From positions 21,110-85,109 of the forward strand of contig NZ_CP123991.1 of NCBI RefSeq assembly GCF_029919255.1: 64,000 nt of DNA, given 5' to 3'. A program made the translations under genes and the position numbers. This document shows positions 60,572-64,000 of the stretch, piece after piece (position 1 is the first letter of the stretch; each line of letters opens with the position of its first letter). The DNA is from a cyanobacterium endosymbiont of Epithemia clementina EcSB (GTDB taxonomy: Bacteria; Cyanobacteriota; Cyanobacteriia; Cyanobacteriales; Microcystaceae). Below the pieces are notes generated by a model that searched no databases, was not told the origin of the DNA, and saw only the letters and a program-made list of their open reading frames with translations.

Positions 60572-62317
60572 ATGGCAACGTTACGACTTCGACAACTGGG
60601 CAAATATTTGCGTCCTCATTGGAAACAAGTGTTGTGGGGAACAGGCACATTATTTGTTGTTAACGCTCTAGGAGTTTATATTCCCCTACTAATTCGAGAT
60701 AGTATCGACGATTTACGTCAGGCATTTAGTTTTGAGCAAGTATTATTATATGTTGTCCTAATGTTAGTTCTAGCGACTATTATGTGGGTAATTCGCATGA
60801 TCTCGCGCCTTATAATTTTTGGAGTGGGTCGTCAGGTAGAATTTGACCTCAGACAAAGGATATTTGAGCATTTACTCACCCTAGAACCTGCCTACTTTTC
60901 TACTAATACCTGCGGCGATTTAATTAACCGAGCTACTAGTGATGTAGACAATATTCGTCGTTTGGTAGGCTTTGCAGTATTAAGTTTAATTAATATGATT
61001 TTTGCCTACGCCCTAACTATTCCGGCGATGTTGGCAATTCACATTCCCTTAAGTTTATTGGCTATTGCCGTCTACCCAGTAATTCTGTTTACAGTACAGA
61101 TCTTCAGTAGACAATTACAAACTCAACAGTTGAAGGTGCAAGAAGGACTATCTGAGATTAGTGAATTAATTCAAGAAGACATCGGTGGTATGGCTTTAAT
61201 TAAAATTTATGCCCAAGAAGCCAACGAAATCCGTGCTTTTGACCAACTAAACCAAAAACTACTAAGGGCTAACTTAAAACTTGCCCAAATTCGTAATTTT
61301 CTCTTCCCTATCATTGAAGGACTATCATATATCAGTCTATTACTACTTTTAACTTTTGGAACTAAAGCAATCACTGAGGGAACTATAAGCATTGGAGACT
61401 TCATTGCTCTGATTATCTTAGTAGAACAGTTAGTGTTTCCCACAACTTTACTGGGATTTACAGTTACTGCCTATCAACGAGGAGAAGTGAGTATTGATCG
61501 AATAGCAGCCATCTTTCAGGCAAAACCAAAAGTTCGCGATCAAGACAAACTTAAATCTATCTCCTCATCAGAGATTAAAGGTAAATTAGTTGCCATTAAT
61601 CTCAGCTATACTTATCCTGGGGCAAAAACACCAGCTTTGAACAAAGTGAACGTGATAATTAATCCTGGGGAAACGGTAGCCATTGTTGGTCCAATTGGTT
61701 GCGGAAAATCCACATTAGCGAATACATTACCTCGTTTACTTGAGATTGCCCCAGGACAATTATTTTTAGATGATTATGATGTCACTGAGTTACCTTTAGC
61801 CCAATTACGAAGGGCAATCGCCTATGTTCCCCAGGATAGCTTCTTGTTTAATACTTCTATTGAAAATAATATTCGTTATGGAGACCATCTCAAAGAACGA
61901 TATGAAGTAGAATTAGCGGCAAAACAAAGTCATATTCATCAAGAAATTATAAATTTACCTCAAAAGTATGATACTCTTGTCGGAGAGCGAGGTATTACCC
62001 TTTCAGGCGGTCAACGACAACGTACCGCTATAGCTAGGGCTTTATTGATGGATGCTTCAATATTAATCTTAGATGATGCTCTATCGAGTGTTGATAATAA
62101 AACTGCTACCCAGATTTTAAATAGTCTTTCTAAGGGACAGGGTAAGACTGTAATTTTTATTACTCATCATCTATCGGCTGCAGCGCAAGCAGATCGTATT
62201 TTAGTTATGGATGAGGGAAAAATTGTTCAAATAGGAACTCATCAAACCTTGTTGCAACAACCTGGGTTGTATAAGTCTCTTTGGAATCAACATAAATTTG
62301 AGAAAGTGTACAATTAA
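60572..62317 (+). CDS. ABC transporter, fused permease and ATPase (exporter type)
   Basis: The frame is open from a TTG at 60449, but ATG 60572 (MATLRLRQLGKYLRPHWKQV) is the usual start of this family, giving 581 residues. An N-terminal six-helix type-IV exporter domain (about 20-310) is followed by the nucleotide-binding domain: Walker A VGPIGCGKST, Q-loop YVPQDSFLF, signature LSGGQRQR, Walker B ILILDDALSSVD and switch His in FITHHLS. It resembles MsbA/YheI-type half transporters that act as dimers for lipids or drugs. It lies 250 bases after the DUF3531 gene. Substrate unknown. Confidence 0.93.
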   Translation: MATLRLRQLGKYLRPHWKQVLWGTGTLFVVNALGVYIPLLIRDSIDDLRQAFSFEQVLLYVVLMLVLATIMWVIRMISRLIIFGVGRQVEFDLRQRIFEHLLTLEPAYFSTNTCGDLINRATSDVDNIRRLVGFAVLSLINMIFAYALTIPAMLAIHIPLSLLAIAVYPVILFTVQIFSRQLQTQQLKVQEGLSEISELIQEDIGGMALIKIYAQEANEIRAFDQLNQKLLRANLKLAQIRNFLFPIIEGLSYISLLLLLTFGTKAITEGTISIGDFIALIILVEQLVFPTTLLGFTVTAYQRGEVSIDRIAAIFQAKPKVRDQDKLKSISSSEIKGKLVAINLSYTYPGAKTPALNKVNVIINPGETVAIVGPIGCGKSTLANTLPRLLEIAPGQLFLDDYDVTELPLAQLRRAIAYVPQDSFLFNTSIENNIRYGDHLKERYEVELAAKQSHIHQEIINLPQKYDTLVGERGITLSGGQRQRTAIARALLMDASILILDDALSSVDNKTATQILNSLSKGQGKTVIFITHHLSAAAQADRILVMDEGKIVQIGTHQTLLQQPGLYKSLWNQHKFEKVYN

Positions 62318-64000
62318 AATTTTGAAACTTTTTTAAAAGTAGCTAAGGAAGAGTGCTGAGAAAGAAAAATAATAAAATTTGACGCTTACTTACCTAAACT
62401 TGACTGTAAATTGTTTAGCTATTTAGCTTTATTGCACCAGTGTAAGCTCCGAGTATAACTCAAAGATAAAAACTTTTAGACAAATTTAATTGCCAATCCT
62501 ACTAGGTAACGATCTTATAAAAATGATAACTACCCTTAACTGTTAATCTCAGTTTCGTTATAACTCCAAAATCTATTCCAAATTAACTCCATTTATATCG
62601 AAATAAATAAACCCTGATAAATTGTACTACTGAGGAGTAAAACTAACTTTCTATCCAGCTTAAATTAGGGAAAAAACTCGTTTTCTAAAGTCTATTTAAT
62701 AAATAATTTTAGGATAAACTCTCGCAACTTCATAGATTTTATAATCAGTACACTAAAACTGATAATGAACATCTTGAGTATGGAGTTAATTGGTCAATTT
62801 ATGAACATTAATAACTTCTTTTTTGACAAAGGGAAAATTATTAGAAATTCTCAATAAAAACTCTACTTAAATAACTTAATAGAGGTTTAAAAATGACCTT
62901 ATAATTATAACACTGTTATGCTTAAATTAATTCTTATATTAGTTAGTTAAGAGTAAATGTAATTAAGATAAGATAACTGCTGCACATTTTGAAAATAATA
63001 TTTAGATTTTTTTTAAAAAAGTATAATCAAGCTGGACTAAATTTACTATGTAAAATTACCGGATACAATGCCAATTTTTATTGTCTTTAATTTATCATCA
63101 ATAATTTCCAAAGTTACTTAATTAAATCAGGTAATAGTTACTTTAACTTGATAATTATGTTAGCTTGTAGTTTTCTAGTTGCAATAAGTTTTTTTGTTTA
63201 GTTAGCTAATTTAAATAGTATTGATACTCAGTTATTTTTTTGATCGGTGCATTTTAAGATAACTAAAGAAACTAGTTATCTCTTATATACCTGCTTTAAT
63301 TTAAAATTTTATTTTCTGTTTAAACATAAACTTCTTCTATAAAAAGGAATATATCTGCTACTAATTTAGGCTATAACATTAATTAATCAATTACCCTTAT
63401 ATAAGGTATTTTAAAATTTAAACTGATATCTTTAATTATAGTAAAAATTTCTTTACTATAGACAATAGCTATTTTGCCATCTTTTTATTTCTATGACTTC
63501 TATGCTTACTATATTTGTCTAATATCAACTTAAAGTACAGAACAATAAATTTATCATTTTATAATAGATTTATTGTAAATTGCCAATAATTTTAATATCT
63601 GAAAATTTTTATATTTATTCTAGTAATAGTTTTAGATTATTAAGTCAATATATCCTATTAAAAGTTTATTTAATCGGACATAAAGTAATTGTAATCTCTA
63701 TAAGCCACAGCTTATGTTTTGTTTTTTTCTGTTATATATATAAAAATTACTACTGTAACGAAGAAGTAGGAAATTTTAATTAACTCTTTAATTAAGAGAT
63801 ATTTAAGTAATTACGGATTAATTCAATCTAAAGCAAATACTTACTAAATAAGTTTATAATATATAAATACAACATTTTTATCTTGATTTAAAGCTAAAAA
63901 TATCTTTATTTAAGATATTTTCTAGTGTTATCAACCAACAGTCTTCATAAATTTCCATAGAGAAACTTCTCATTATGAGTTGACATTAATTTTAAGAAAT
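62318..64000. other. 1.7-kb AT-rich desert to window end
   Basis: No gene identified. A 9-bp hairpin (TATAGTAAA with TTTACTATA, near 63437-63460) is the only structure. The open frame at 63580-63783 is low-complexity and not believed. The motif GATACAATGCCAA near 63062 recalls GGTACAATGCCAA near 52929, in another desert. Confidence 0.5.

Noticed and set aside
63580..63783. 67-codon open frame near the window end
   Set aside because: Composition is low-complexity A/T with a hydrophobic translation typical of chance frames; no start signal or motif.

Overview
The window looks like a piece of a cyanobacterial chromosome in advanced decay. Typical cyanobacterial genes are present: CP12, an Npun_F0494-family protein, DUF3177, DUF3326 and DUF3531 proteins, a cyanobacterial Dps, a hydrogenase maturation protease, and cobalamin genes. 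Yet only about half of the 64 kb is intact coding sequence (roughly 32 kb by adding up the genes listed). The rest is very AT-rich spacer of 0.3 to 3 kb holding recognisable gene corpses. This pattern, with a protease of the kind that matures NiFe uptake hydrogenase, fits a unicellular nitrogen-fixing lineage (Crocosphaera/Cyanothece-like) undergoing genome reduction, such as the spheroid-body endosymbionts of rhopalodiacean diatoms. The assignment is an inference from content, not a match that was run.

Layout. 1-5.2 kb: remains of an RluA-type pseudouridine synthase, a subtilisin-like protease, and an RTX/Ig-like surface protein corpse. 5.2-8.4 kb: clpC and rimI on the minus strand. 9.9-15.8 kb: mnmE and a Ski2-like helicase. 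16.6-20.2 kb: two serine tRNAs bracketing prxQ, an Npun_F0494 gene, cobQ and a small ferredoxin. 19.8-22.1 kb: DUF29 and dihydroorotate-dehydrogenase-like pseudogenes. 22.6-23.6 kb: cobK with a small membrane protein. 23.6-29.5 kb: mostly desert with a 46-residue DUF2256 gene and a YkgJ-type gene. 29.5-35.2 kb: plsC, a flippase-like protein, larC, a Sua5/YciO pseudogene and a TPR protein. 36.6-43.4 kb: fghA, a hydrogenase protease, a [2Fe-2S] protein, dps, a COG0523 GTPase and uppP. 43.4-46.6 kb: desert with an unrecognised pseudogene. 46.6-52.8 kb: dxs, grxC and a second subtilisin. 53.4-57.1 kb: a FIST protein, cp12, a DUF3177 protein and an ArsR regulator. 57.4-62.3 kb: a pentapeptide-repeat corpse, then a plus-strand block (59-residue protein, DUF3326, CPBP protease, DUF3531, ABC exporter). 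62.3-64 kb: desert.

Survivors fall into housekeeping (protein quality control, tRNA modification, isoprenoid and phospholipid synthesis, undecaprenyl phosphate recycling), cofactor synthesis (cobalamin, nickel pincer), redox and iron defence (PrxQ, Dps, glutaredoxin, FghA) and carbon or hydrogen metabolism accessories (CP12, hydrogenase protease). A second theme is many long, perfect or near-perfect hairpins (stems of about 10-25 bp) in the spacers. Some lie right after intact genes as terminators; others stand beside gene corpses or alone and probably mark vanished gene ends. No CRISPR array, insertion sequence, prophage or rRNA operon was seen.
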